This document shows, one piece after another, positions 8,290-15,506 of a stretch of 64,000 bases of DNA. The stretch is from Microbulbifer sp. A4B17. GTDB lineage: Bacteria; Pseudomonadota; Gammaproteobacteria; Pseudomonadales; Cellvibrionaceae. The position numbers and the translations under genes were made by a program. Where the stretch lies: positions 2,738,501 to 2,802,500 of the forward strand of contig NZ_CP029064.1 in assembly GCF_003076275.1 (NCBI RefSeq), given 5' to 3'. Every line of letters starts with the position of its first letter. The stretch's first letter is position 1. Under the pieces are notes generated by a model that was not told the origin of the DNA, made no database searches, and was given only the letters and a program-made list of their open reading frames with translations.

Positions 8290-9307
8290 TTGTTCAACAG
8301 CGTTTGGCGCTGCTCGTGAACGTCTGTCCAGGCTGTATCCCAGCCATCTCGGTTAATCGGAGTGTTTTGAGTCGCATCACTCCAAACCGGGTCAAACCCA
8401 TCTAAATAGTTTCTATCCCGCCCTGCTCGGCAATAATTTGGCTATACTCGCGAATTACCTGCAGCTTTTCGGTCGGGTGTAGTATGTCGTCTGCCGCAAT
8501 ATCACTGAGATCTGCCGTCGCTCCATCTGCGGTAGATTATGCTGCATTTGCTAGTTGCTGCAGTACGGAGGCTATTTTGTTTAACAGCCCCTGCCTACTG
8601 ACGTAGACTGTTTGCCACCAGCTATTCCATGTGCTCCGGGTGATAGGTGTTGTGCTATGGGTGGCGTTCCATGTGGGCGTAAGCCCCAACAAATAATTAG
8701 TTAATGCCGTGACAGCATCTGTATAGCTATTCTTTTCTGTAGAAATTCCGAGGGCTGAAGCCTGATTTTCTATTCCCGTCTGCTCGTTAATTAATTCGTT
8801 ATACTCGCGGTTCGCTCCAATTTTTTCTGAAGGATGCAACTGGCTATCAGCAGAAATATTCTCCAAATCCTGAATTGCATCATCAGCCTCAGCTTGAGCA
8901 TCATCTGCAGCTAGCTGGGCATTATCTGCCGTCGCTTGAGCGGTGACTGCAGCAAGACTAGCGCCATTGGCCGTACTCTGTGAACTATCTGCTAACTGTT
9001 TAAGAATTGCGGAGATTGTATTTAATAGTATCTGCCTCTGTTCGTAAACATACTCCCAATTACTATTCCAAATACTCCGACTGACAGTTGTGGTTAAGGT
9101 GGTGTCATTCCAGTTGGGGCTCAACCCTCCCAGATAATTAGTCAGTGCGGTGACGGCATTCGCGTAGTTATCTTTTTCTGTCGTGACCCCAAGAGCGACC
9201 GCCTGGTTAACAATTCCAGCCTGCTCACTGGTCAGCTCATTATATTCACGGATAACAGTGAGCTTTTCGTTTGGGTGTAACTGACCATCCGCAGAAATGT
9301 TATCGAG
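8290..9307 (-). repeat. Three tandem tail-fibre repeat units
   Basis: Unit 1 is about 9307-8981, unit 2 about 8869-8546 and the degraded unit 3 about 8505-8290. They share ISADGQLHP / ISADSQLHP / IAADDILHP, then EK, REYNEL, an EQ.GI block, and end in RQILL / RQGLLNK / RQTLLNK. Ala-rich linkers separate them. Alignment of the units identifies the lesions in unit 3. Confidence 0.75.
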
Positions 9308-9540
9308 GTCCGCGAGCGCCACATCAGCGTCCGACTGTGCATCAGCTGCGGCCTGCGCTGCGCTGTTGGCTTGATCTTTGGCATCATTGGCTACGCCCCC
9401 AGCTTGGTCGGCAGTGCTTTGGGCGGTTGCCGCATCTGTCTCGACGCGAGTGTATAGCTGCTCGATGGACATAAATTCGCGGCGGACAAACTGCCATAAT
9501 TCAGGAAGTGTGCGCGGCAGTCCTGGCCCCGTTCTATAGC

Positions 9541-10267
9541 TCATCGTCCATCCACCTGTAGTAAATCCAGGTCCCACCGGGTTAATCGCCAAAAACCATC
9601 ATCAATTGATTCAATACGAATAGCGAGATAGCGGGCTTTTACCCGGCAATCCACTTTTAGCCCCGTTGCAATATCAAAGGTTCGCGGCTGCCTCCAGCGT
9701 ACTGCACCCATCGGAGTATCAGAGCCGCCGATAGTTATTCGCACCTGGCCAGAGCCTTCTATTTGCGGGACTATTTGCCGAATCAGTTTCCAGCGCTTGG
9801 AGGGGGCTTTAATAAATTGGTCGAGGTCAATTCCAGTTCGTTCAAGATAAACCGCTTCAGTTCCGTTGGTGGTGGCGAGATAGTCGGCCTCCATTAGTTG
9901 GCCGTCAGTGAAGTAGTACATAACCGGGTATTATGTCGTCTCTGACATATCGCCCCAGCTCTGGACTAATTCTTTCCAGCTCAGCCCCGCCAGCTCATCC
10001 CAGGTAATTATCTTCCCTTGCTTTGGTGCGAATACAGCGCAAGCAACATTTGGCAAGTCGACAAAAGTGAAGGTGTTATCAAGCCAGTTATAAACCAAAG
10101 CACGATTTGCTGGGCCGGTCGTGTTAGTTGAGTAATAAACCCACACCTCTTTGGTTTTATGGTTGGCAATGCAGCGCACCTTATCCCGCTGCGTCAGCTC
10201 GCCGTAAAACATTTTATTTACACGACGGTGAGCTATTGGCCGAGGCGTTAGCATAATTAAATGTGAT
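9541..10267 (-). pseudogene. Truncated phage tail/stabilisation protein with an in-frame TAA
   Basis: Two same-frame stretches (10267-9934 and 9930-9541) are separated by one TAA at 9931-9933. Neither has a credible ribosome site. The first contains TKEVWVYYSTN and ALVYNWLDNTFTFVDLPN; the second contains YYFTDGQLMEADYL and VYLERTGIDL. Together they look like the C-terminal part of a podovirus tail or packaged-DNA-stabilisation protein. The N-terminus is missing: upstream the sequence joins the large-terminase fragment. The family assignment is tentative. The stop ends with the same frame as the tail-fibre start, which overlaps it by ATGA. Confidence 0.55.
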
Positions 10268-10510
10268 TCCCGGCCACCAATCTGGGTACTCACCAATTAG
10301 GTGACTTGCAACTTGGTAGGCTTCAGACGCAGTCTTCCCTACCCTATTTGCGGCCATTAGCAGACATTGCTTGTGAGTTTGAAAGGCGCTATACCACCGC
10401 AGCTGCCAGTCATACGGCCTGAAGTAATGCCGCTTGTTGTACTTCTTATGTTCCTTGACCGTCTGCAGGGCTTGAGCCAGTCGTATCTTCTCCGCTGGGG
10501 TCAATTCCAT
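10268..10510 (-). pseudogene. Large terminase subunit, N-terminal fragment
   Basis: About 81 residues of a terminase large subunit: FRPYDWQLRWYSAFQTHKQ leads into the Walker A motif AANRVGKT (ATPase P-loop), then EAYQVASHLIGEYPDWW. The sequence leaves the family at about 10,268 and enters another gene in a different frame, so the Walker B, nuclease domain and roughly five sixths of the protein are deleted. The ATG at 10508-10510 overlaps the small terminase gene by 65 bp and has GCAGGAGC very close upstream. The deletion also removed portal, scaffold and capsid genes, explaining why the element cannot package DNA. Confidence 0.75.
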
Positions 10511-10961
10511 GCTCCTGCAAAATTGCGTTGGCTTGGTCGATGGTCATGCTGATACCACCGCTATGCTCAGTCTTCTGGTCAATGTCGAGCTTCTGCCCGC
10601 ACTTCTTGGGCTTGAGCTTTTCCATTAGCCACTTGCGTGTATCAACTCGAAGTCGAGAACGCTGGATGTTCTCGGGGTTAAGCACCTCCTCTACTGAACA
10701 GTCTCTTGCCTGTCGATCCATGTAGTCATTGGAGCTATCGTCGGCTATCTCCAGTAGCTCTTCAGCCATGACAAAAGTTGAGACCTCTTTCGCCTGTGCG
10801 TACTGGTCGCAAAACTCTGAGTTAGTGGCCAGCCAGCGTATAACTGTGGACTTATCAGGCATACCTTCATACGTGCGCACTTCACGTAAACTCAGCCCTT
10901 CAGCGAGCAAAGTGCAGATAGATACTGCAATCTCTTTGGAATACAGAGTTGGCCTTGCCAT
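10446..10961 (-). CDS. Phage terminase small subunit (Sf6-like)
   Basis: A 171-residue DNA-packaging recognition subunit. An N-terminal helix-turn-helix (VSICTLLAEGLSLREVRTYEGMPDKSTVIRWL, split by residues 10-42) is followed by the family segment FCDQYAQAKE and by RSRLRVDTRKWLMEKLKPKK, typical of Sf6 gp1-type small terminases. The C-terminal tail is acidic and would bind the large subunit. The gene begins with ATG at 10959-10961, sharing bases with the stop of the upstream gene. It is intact, but its partner is truncated just downstream. Confidence 0.8.
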   Translation of the reverse strand: MARPTLYSKEIAVSICTLLAEGLSLREVRTYEGMPDKSTVIRWLATNSEFCDQYAQAKEVSTFVMAEELLEIADDSSNDYMDRQARDCSVEEVLNPENIQRSRLRVDTRKWLMEKLKPKKCGQKLDIDQKTEHSGGISMTIDQANAILQEHGIDPSGEDTTGSSPADGQGT

Positions 10962-11224
10962 TAATCCGCTCTCTCAATCAACTGCTCTAGCTTGCTATCA
11001 ATACGCTGGAGCCGTGTTCTGATTTCGTCTTTGAATTCAGCTATGTGTTTTTGCTCCAGGGCACGCATAGCTGATTCGTGCTTGATTGCTTGTGCGTTCT
11101 CCCCTACCCGCTTCTCTACATCTGAGCCCCAAGTAAACAAACCAGCTGCCAAAAGTATGATGCTGGCTATCTGAGTGATAGAGATGCTTTTGCTAAGGTG
11201 CCAGTGCTCTGCTTGTTGAGTCAT
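10961..11224 (-). CDS. Small membrane-anchored coiled-coil phage protein (spanin-like position)
   Basis: 87 residues from ATG at 11222-11224, which overlaps the holin TGA (ATGA). One transmembrane helix (ITQIASIILLAAGLFTWG, about 17-34) is followed by a charged coiled coil (EKHIAEFKDEIRTRLQRIDSKLEQLIE). The topology, an N-terminal anchor with a long periplasmic or cytoplasmic coil, and its place right after the holin resemble an inner-membrane spanin (Rz) or holin accessory protein. No nested outer-membrane spanin lipoprotein was seen. An alternative upstream start at 11236 is less likely than the coupled one. Confidence 0.6.
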   Translation of the reverse strand: MTQQAEHWHLSKSISITQIASIILLAAGLFTWGSDVEKRVGENAQAIKHESAMRALEQKHIAEFKDEIRTRLQRIDSKLEQLIERAD

Positions 11225-11589
11225 GATTGCTTCCAAGACTTAGCTGCTTTCTCAGCGCTGCGCCCCACGACATAACCACCGAGGCCGATTTTTACTATCT
11301 CCAGCAGGGCCAGGGTTTGGTCCTCGCTTAGGTTTTCGGCTGTCCACCCTACCCAATGGGCAACAATCAGCCCGACGAACGTAAGCATTGTTACTGGCCG
11401 CCAATTTCTCTGTAGCCATGACTCCCCTGATGCCTCTGCTGTGATTACTTGGGTGGCCGATTGCAGTTCTGCCATATCCATCGCAATCAGCTGCGAATCA
11501 ACCTGAGCTTTTAAGCGGTTGGCTTCTGTCTTATCCGGGAAAGCCTTATCAATGACCTTGCCGAATAGATTTGATATGGCTGTAATCAT
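11221..11589 (-). CDS. 3TM-type phage holin
   Basis: A 122-residue protein of the GTA/3TM holin type. The N-terminal part is amphipathic (FGKVIDKAFPDKTEANRLKAQ) and is followed by the recognisable ESWLQRNWRPVTMLTFVGLI segment, with membrane helices near residues 67-83 and 94-110 and GLGGYVVGRSAEKAAKSW at the end. Holins form lethal inner-membrane lesions that release endolysin or trigger lysis. The gene overlaps the preceding DUF5675 gene by 4 bp (11586-11589) and the following membrane protein by 4 bp, forming a tightly coupled lysis cassette at the head of the late operon. Confidence 0.8.
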   Translation of the reverse strand: MITAISNLFGKVIDKAFPDKTEANRLKAQVDSQLIAMDMAELQSATQVITAEASGESWLQRNWRPVTMLTFVGLIVAHWVGWTAENLSEDQTLALLEIVKIGLGGYVVGRSAEKAAKSWKQS

Positions 11590-11978
11590 GGGTATTCCGG
11601 TATGTAGTGGGTGACACTTAATTCGAACTCTGGCGGCAGCATGTCCCTTAACTCCTGCATGGCCTTACGTGATTGAACTACCCACCAACCGCCAGGGGCT
11701 TGAGCTGAGCCAATACCAATACAGCCTTGAACATCAGAGGCATAGTTAGCTGTATGAATAATGATTTTTGAGCGGCCCGGAACTTCCTGCAGCTCCCATA
11801 CGTTGGGGTATTTGGCAGAACTGTACGAATCACACCGATAAACCCCCTCCGGTATACAGCTCTCGAATGGCTTATTACCCAGCCATGGGCGTTCTACGGT
11901 ATAGAAAGTACGATCACCGACACGCAGCCGGCCCAGAGTTGCTTCTGAGCCATAAGCAAATCGCGTTAATGTGAGCAT
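11586..11978 (-). CDS. DUF5675 family phage protein, lysis-module gene
   Basis: 130 residues matching the DUF5675 pattern: an N-terminal strand set (TLGRLRVGDRTFYTVERPW), IPEGVYRC, VWELQEVPGRSKIIIHTANYASDVQGCIGIG and a C-terminal FELSVTHY. The conserved His (IIIHTAN) and Cys (GCIGIG) resemble an L,D-transpeptidase-like HxxN...xxxCIG arrangement. A cell-wall function in lysis is therefore plausible but not established. It is the first gene of the late operon, located about 35 bp after the intrinsic terminator, and overlaps the holin gene. No other endolysin is present. Confidence 0.7.
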   Translation of the reverse strand: MLTLTRFAYGSEATLGRLRVGDRTFYTVERPWLGNKPFESCIPEGVYRCDSYSSAKYPNVWELQEVPGRSKIIIHTANYASDVQGCIGIGSAQAPGGWWVVQSRKAMQELRDMLPPEFELSVTHYIPEYP

Positions 11979-12011
11979 GATTGTCTCGGGTGAGTCTCAA
12001 ATTTCAGGCAT

Positions 12012-12037
12012 AAAAAAACCGGCTGGGGGGCCGGTTT
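12012..12037 (-). terminator. Intrinsic terminator in the late-operon leader
   Basis: Stem AAACCGGC (12016-12023) with GCCGGTTT (12030-12037), then on the minus strand a T7 run (A7 at 12012-12018 on the plus strand). It lies between the minus-strand promoter at 12085-12113 and the first late gene. It would therefore stop the leader RNA after about 65-70 nt unless antiterminated. It would also end any transcript of the gene at 12199-12963. Confidence 0.75.
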
Positions 12038-12084
12038 AAGAAAGGATGATCGGTCGCTGCGCATACAACTCGACAGCTTGCCTA

Positions 12085-12113
12085 ATATTACCCTTTTGAC
12101 GGCTATCTGTCAA
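12085..12113 (-). promoter_or_regulatory. Strong sigma-70 promoter, phage late-promoter candidate
   Basis: On the minus strand TTGACA (12108-12113) and TAATAT (12085-12090) are 17 bp apart. The -35 is perfect and the -10 nearly so. It reads leftward into the terminator at 12012-12037 and then the lysis genes, matching the layout of lambda pR'-tR'. Confidence 0.7.
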
Positions 12114-12123
12114 TAAATACAGG

Positions 12124-12139
12124 CTGTATATATATACAA
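12124..12139. promoter_or_regulatory. Degenerate LexA-like box next to the late promoter
   Basis: CTGTATATATATACAA has the perfect LexA left half and AT core; only the last base of CTGT-N8-ACAG differs (A for G). It lies about 10 bp upstream of the -35 at 12108-12113. It may be a weakened SOS operator or the operator of a promoter on the other side. Confidence 0.4.
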
Positions 12140-12198
12140 ATTAGAAATTGGCGCGCCAGAAAATCCTGAAAGCCCCTAATACTATCTAGGTTCCCAGC

Positions 12199-12963
12199 TC
12201 ATTTGCAGATATTCGCCTTTTCCGGAATGCCATACTTCCTAAGAAGTCTTGCATATTCACCTGTAGAACAAAGACGAGTCAGCCCTTTATTGAACTCATC
12301 CCTGGTCTTTTCATCTTTAAATGCCATTTTAAATTTAGAAACTGGCAAAAAGACCTTGTGAGTATCCACCTCATCCATAGAGTGTCCCTGGTTCATGGAG
12401 AAGTGAGCAAAAATATTCTTATCGATAATGGCTATCGAATCTTTGTTCTTCCAGAAATCCCGAACCTGATCTCGTGAATCTTGTATCTCGACATAATTCT
12501 TGCTACCCGCTCCTCCAGGGGAGAAGAGGCGCTCAAACTCTGGCCCTAGGTCCAGGTGAGCTCCTTTCCAGGCAATGACATGGTGCCCTACAAGATCGTT
12601 CACATTATCTATTTTAATATCTTCACTCTTTCGACTAATTGCGTAATTGACAAATCCAACATAGTTATTTGAGAAATAATGGCCACCCGTCTCGCCATGG
12701 TCATACACATTTGTCTCCGCATCTGCCATGCCATTTTTAATAGCATCTTGAATCTCCCCCCAACCCATTTGTAAGAATTTTATTGAATATCCAGGCAATG
12801 CCAGCTGGATTATTTCGACCTCGAGCCCGCTCTTTGCGTTATCAGCAACATAAGGAGGCGCATCATTAGCTATAGCAACTTTTAATTCCGACGCATTAGC
12901 GAATAAAGGTAACCCAAGCAGTAATGGGAATAAGACTAGCAGCTTTAAGGTCTTGTTTCGCAT
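12199..12963 (-). CDS. Periplasmic solute-binding protein, family 3 (amino-acid type)
   Basis: 254 residues with a Sec signal peptide (about 1-24, ANA-SE) and the family-3 fold: LKVAIANDAPPYV at the mature N-terminus, GLEVEIIQLAL, a ligand-site region GWGEIQDAIKNGMADAET, DLVGHHVIAWKGAHLDLG, and the closing REFN.GL..L..TGEYARLLRKYGI. Proteins of this kind bind amino acids or other small ligands in the periplasm. No ABC permease or ATPase gene is adjacent, so it may be an orphan receptor or a sensor-type binding protein. It is probably the first host gene right of the prophage. The terminator at 12012-12037 serves its transcript as well. Confidence 0.8.
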   Translation of the reverse strand: MRNKTLKLLVLFPLLLGLPLFANASELKVAIANDAPPYVADNAKSGLEVEIIQLALPGYSIKFLQMGWGEIQDAIKNGMADAETNVYDHGETGGHYFSNNYVGFVNYAISRKSEDIKIDNVNDLVGHHVIAWKGAHLDLGPEFERLFSPGGAGSKNYVEIQDSRDQVRDFWKNKDSIAIIDKNIFAHFSMNQGHSMDEVDTHKVFLPVSKFKMAFKDEKTRDEFNKGLTRLCSTGEYARLLRKYGIPEKANICK

Positions 12964-13297
12964 AGTAAAACTCCTTAACAGCAGGAAATTCTTAACGCTT
13001 AAATAGCAGGTTAGGACAAAACTTAGATTCTATGTAAAACTATGATGTCGAATATAGTCAACTTTAACTGTAAATAATGCTTAATAATTAAGGCGCCAAC
13101 AACCAGAGCTAATTGATATAATAAAAAATTGTACCTAATCAACTAAAAGGAAAAGGGCCTCTCCACATTTCTGCTAAAGCCCATCTCGTATCTTGTTGCC
13201 CACTTCTATACTGAATTCAATGATTTGGCATAGTGTCTTAACACTAGCTACCGATTTTTTGCCACTTTTGCCACCTCCTGAAATTCCCATCTTCGGA

Positions 13298-13576
13298 AGT
13301 AGCGGAGCCAAAATTAAGCGGTTAGCCCAAGGGGGATTCTCTGCGGAGACCAAACAGACTCTAGACAATATAAAGCAAACTCTGGAGCGCTACGACTACG
13401 AAATGAAAGATGTTGTTAAATGCACGGTCATTTTAACAGATATCAAGAGTTCCCCTGAATTCAACAACATCTACCGGAAGGCTTTTGCCTCCCCCTACCC
13501 TGCAAGGACTACTTTTGCAGTGGAGTCCCTAGCGCTGGACGCCCAAGTTGAAATTGAGTGCATCGCTGCAAAGTAG
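13298..13576 (+). pseudogene. RidA (YjgF/UK114) family protein lacking its N-terminal third
   Basis: The C-terminal two thirds of a RidA-family enamine/imine deaminase are clear: GGFSAETKQTLDNIKQTLE, DVVKCTVILTDI, NIYRKAF, PARTTFAVESLAL and VEIECIA. The usual N-terminal segment (SQAV...LYLSGQIG) is absent. Upstream in frame the sequence becomes hydrophobic and unrelated (a possible start at 13193 with LTLATDFLPLLPPP). No other frame in 13,130-13,300 supplies the missing part. The catalytic Arg (PARTT) is present, but the missing strands form part of the trimer active site. I read it as a truncated gene. A gene with an unusual new N-terminus is the alternative. Confidence 0.6.
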
Positions 13577-13579
13577 CTA

Positions 13580-13695
13580 TTAGTTGAGATCTGAGGTGGT
13601 AAAATCATCCACCTCGAATAGTTCGCGTTTAATTCCGAAGGTGTTTGAGGCAAGCCATATAGCGCCTTCATCAAGGCTGATTAGCCACGCGTAAG
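13580..13695 (-). pseudogene. Possible C-terminal gene fragment
   Basis: A short minus-strand frame ending at TAA 13580-13582 reads WLISLDEGAIWLAS then NTFGIKRELFEVDDF, which looks like real protein rather than noise. It has no start or ribosome site and is closed upstream by a TGA. It lies between the RidA remnant and the exported protein gene at 13681, suggesting a rearrangement scar. No family recognised. Confidence 0.25.
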
Positions 13696-14193
13696 CTCAA
13701 TTGTTTCCAAAATTCTTTTAAAACTCTCTGTTATCCTGGCCATATCTTCATTCGTGGAATTAACAATAAGCCAATAAGCATCTTTCCTTCCAACAACAAG
13801 GCTCAACATTTGAACGGATTTATCGCCTTCACTAAACCATTCTACAGTCTTGTAGCTCACCTTTAATCCTGACTTTGTTGTCAGCTCCCCTTCATTTGAA
13901 ATTTTTACCTTTTTTCGGCCCGAAGACTTCTGAAATTCCTTTAATATCATTCGCCAATATAGTTCATGCTTCTGCCCTCCTCGCTCACGATCAGTAACAA
14001 CCAGGTAGTCCAGCTCATCGCCATTCCAGATCAGAAGAATTTCTTCATCAGGGCTATAATCAGGCACAACCTGAAAAGTTAGATCCATCTCTGAAGGTGG
14101 GTTAACTTTAATATACTCTGCAATTTTCAGCTCTTCCGCTTGAGACGTGTAGGAAGTAATACAAAACAATACAGTAATGAATATCCGCTTCAC
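13681..14193 (-). CDS. Exported protein of unknown function
   Basis: 170 residues from GTG at 14191-14193 with AGGG eight bases upstream. A longer frame from a GTG at 14223 has no ribosome site. The signal peptide ends near TSQA-EE. The mature domain is a mixed alpha/beta fold with WNGDELDYLVVTDRE, a GLKVSYKTVEWF strand pair, and AYWLIVNSTNEDMARITESFKRILETI. The last segment resembles PsbP/TPM-like stress or membrane-associated proteins in which a single SF.R helix closes the fold. I do not recognise a family. It stands alone, with AT-rich flanks. Confidence 0.55.
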   Translation of the reverse strand: MKRIFITVLFCITSYTSQAEELKIAEYIKVNPPSEMDLTFQVVPDYSPDEEILLIWNGDELDYLVVTDRERGGQKHELYWRMILKEFQKSSGRKKVKISNEGELTTKSGLKVSYKTVEWFSEGDKSVQMLSLVVGRKDAYWLIVNSTNEDMARITESFKRILETIELTRG

Positions 14194-14374
14194 CAAATTT
14201 ACCCTAAACAAATGTAAAACCACACCGTATATCTATGACAATACAGTTACCTACTATGAGCTTAATTATTATAAATAAAGGAATCAACTTCTTTGCGCAC
14301 GGAGCCACTCATTTGTGATTACATAATACATCCGTAACTCTGACACTCCCTCGCAAATGGTACGATATAAATAA

Positions 14375-14400
14375 CACAGGGTCGCCTAAGCGACCCTGTG
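14375..14400. terminator. Perfect 11-bp stem-loop terminator
   Basis: CACAGGGTCGC (14375-14385) pairs perfectly with GCGACCCTGTG (14390-14400) around a CTAA loop. T-rich sequence follows it on the minus strand (TTATTTATATCG). It lies 30 bp after the stop of the C58 protease gene and most likely ends that transcript. Confidence 0.65.
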
Positions 14401-14430
14401 ATATCTCGACAATAAAACAACCCTATTTAC

Positions 14431-15126
14431 TTATCTAAAAGTTGAAATCATCCAGCTTCCACCAGCAGTGCCCATCGCCACGTATATCAAAGCCAGCTGA
14501 TGTAATTCGGCCTTAAAGCGGTTGTATCCGTTAAATACAAAGGAACCAAAATTGGGGTCAAAAAGTCTCCAGGTATTACCATTCTGTACTTGAATTGCAA
14601 TTGCATGACCACTGTTGGGGCCCAGGAATCCTATCAATGCAAAGCCTTGATTAAGGCGCGCCATCCCCTGCCGTATCCATCGTAAAAATGTGGAGAAAGG
14701 CTCAAATGGATTCAACTGATGCCCACGGGCGATACAGTGCTCGATATACCCATCTGCCCGACAAACCGTCCTTAACCCTGACGATATACCCATCACATTT
14801 CCCTGGATCTGCTGCTGCGCGGAAATCGCCCTTTGCATAGTATAGATTGGCTGACCAAAGGTGGTGGTCGACCCGCCAACAGCCCTTAAAAACATACCTG
14901 GAGTTGCTCTGTTAAGGGCGTTTCCAATTCCTGTTTTGTGGTAACGCTGTTGCAGTCCTGCCTGGAGGTGCATATTTATATGGCCGCCGGGTTGCAAGCC
15001 GAGTCTCACCCACATGTAGGATAATGCGTAACAAACTCCGCGCCTTACATCATTGTGGACACCGGGTTGGATGTAATTTGCTTGATCCAATAGAAATTCT
15101 GTTTCTGTTAGTTTCGGATTGAACAT
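14431..15126 (-). CDS. YopT/AvrPphB-like C58 family cysteine protease
   Basis: 231 residues. The catalytic Cys-His-Asp order of peptidase family C58 is visible: Cys32 in GVCYALSYMW, His174 in NSGHAIAIQ and Asp190 in RLFDPNFGSF. YopT cleaves prenylated Rho GTPases and AvrPphB cleaves plant kinases; both are type III effectors. No signal peptide, no chaperone and no secretion genes are adjacent, so secretion and target are unknown. The start is ATG at 15124-15126 with GGGAGACC upstream. A perfect hairpin ends the gene. It is monocistronic with a long AT-rich leader containing a CCGCG/CGCGG hairpin. A housekeeping or anti-predator role is possible. Confidence 0.75.
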   Translation of the reverse strand: MFNPKLTETEFLLDQANYIQPGVHNDVRRGVCYALSYMWVRLGLQPGGHINMHLQAGLQQRYHKTGIGNALNRATPGMFLRAVGGSTTTFGQPIYTMQRAISAQQQIQGNVMGISSGLRTVCRADGYIEHCIARGHQLNPFEPFSTFLRWIRQGMARLNQGFALIGFLGPNSGHAIAIQVQNGNTWRLFDPNFGSFVFNGYNRFKAELHQLALIYVAMGTAGGSWMISTFR

Positions 15127-15506
15127 GGAGGTCTCCCTATTCTTTAGAGATAGTGGACTTTTGCCTATCCGCGGTATCGCGGCCCATGTTCTATTTTTCT
15201 CACCTACAACTTTATCTCTATCAATTTTCTTACTGCTTTTTTAGCTTTAAGTCATTTTCAAAAGTAAACCGGAATTTGATTACAGGAAATTTCAACTAGA
15301 TTTACGAAATTTCAGATCAAAATATGACGCAAATTTATAGCTTAAATTATGTTTGGATTAGTGCAGAATATATATTTCCTATTAACTATATAGGAATATC
15401 GCGCTTACAATGAACAAACTCACCAGAACAGTGATTTATCAAATACCAGCGCTACTCCATCAGCTGGGAAGATTGTGGAACCTGTATTTAATCTTCATAT
15501 GTAAAA
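15127..15506. other. AT-rich gap between the C58 protease and the dipeptidase
   Basis: Upstream region of the C58 gene. It holds a small stem (CCGCG 15169-15173 with CGCGG 15178-15182) in the leader and several AT-rich promoter-like tracts. A 38-codon plus-strand frame at about 15410 is unconvincing. Confidence 0.4.

Larger units (their letters stand above)
6947..9544 (-). pseudogene. Broken tail-fibre gene with three tandem repeats and a C-terminal Hint domain
   Basis: The start is ATG at 9542-9544, overlapping the upstream TGA (ATGA) with AGGTGG upstream. Order: an N-terminal segment, an Ala/Asp-rich coiled linker, fibre repeat 1, repeat 2, a damaged repeat 3, a carbohydrate-binding-like beta domain (NLLPASLSVFSGY onward), and a Hint domain. 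Lesions: TAA at 8537-8539, where repeat 1 has a Gln at the equivalent site; a deletion in repeat 3 that shifts frame near 8420-8435; and a second indel near 8285-8295 that restores it. Each repeat carries a LHPxEK...REYNEL...EQ.GI...TEK...ALTNYL...RQ.LLNKI pattern familiar from phage tail and host-specificity proteins. A downstream open part (6947-8287) remains long. Not functional as one fibre unless the stops are read through. Confidence 0.7.
928..12140 (-). mobile_element. Decayed prophage remnant (podovirus-like late operon)
   Basis: The span from tRNA-Leu to about 12,140 is nearly all minus strand. It holds a late operon in the order lysis (DUF5675, 3TM holin), small membrane protein, small terminase, truncated large terminase, tail and ejection proteins, tail fibre. 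Integrase, repressor, replication, portal and capsid genes are absent. At least four structural genes are broken by in-frame stops, indels or a deletion. It is therefore a defective remnant. Borders are approximate: no duplicated attachment site was found. The left limit is placed at the tRNA-Leu 3' end and the right limit beyond the late promoter and LexA-like box. Confidence 0.8.
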
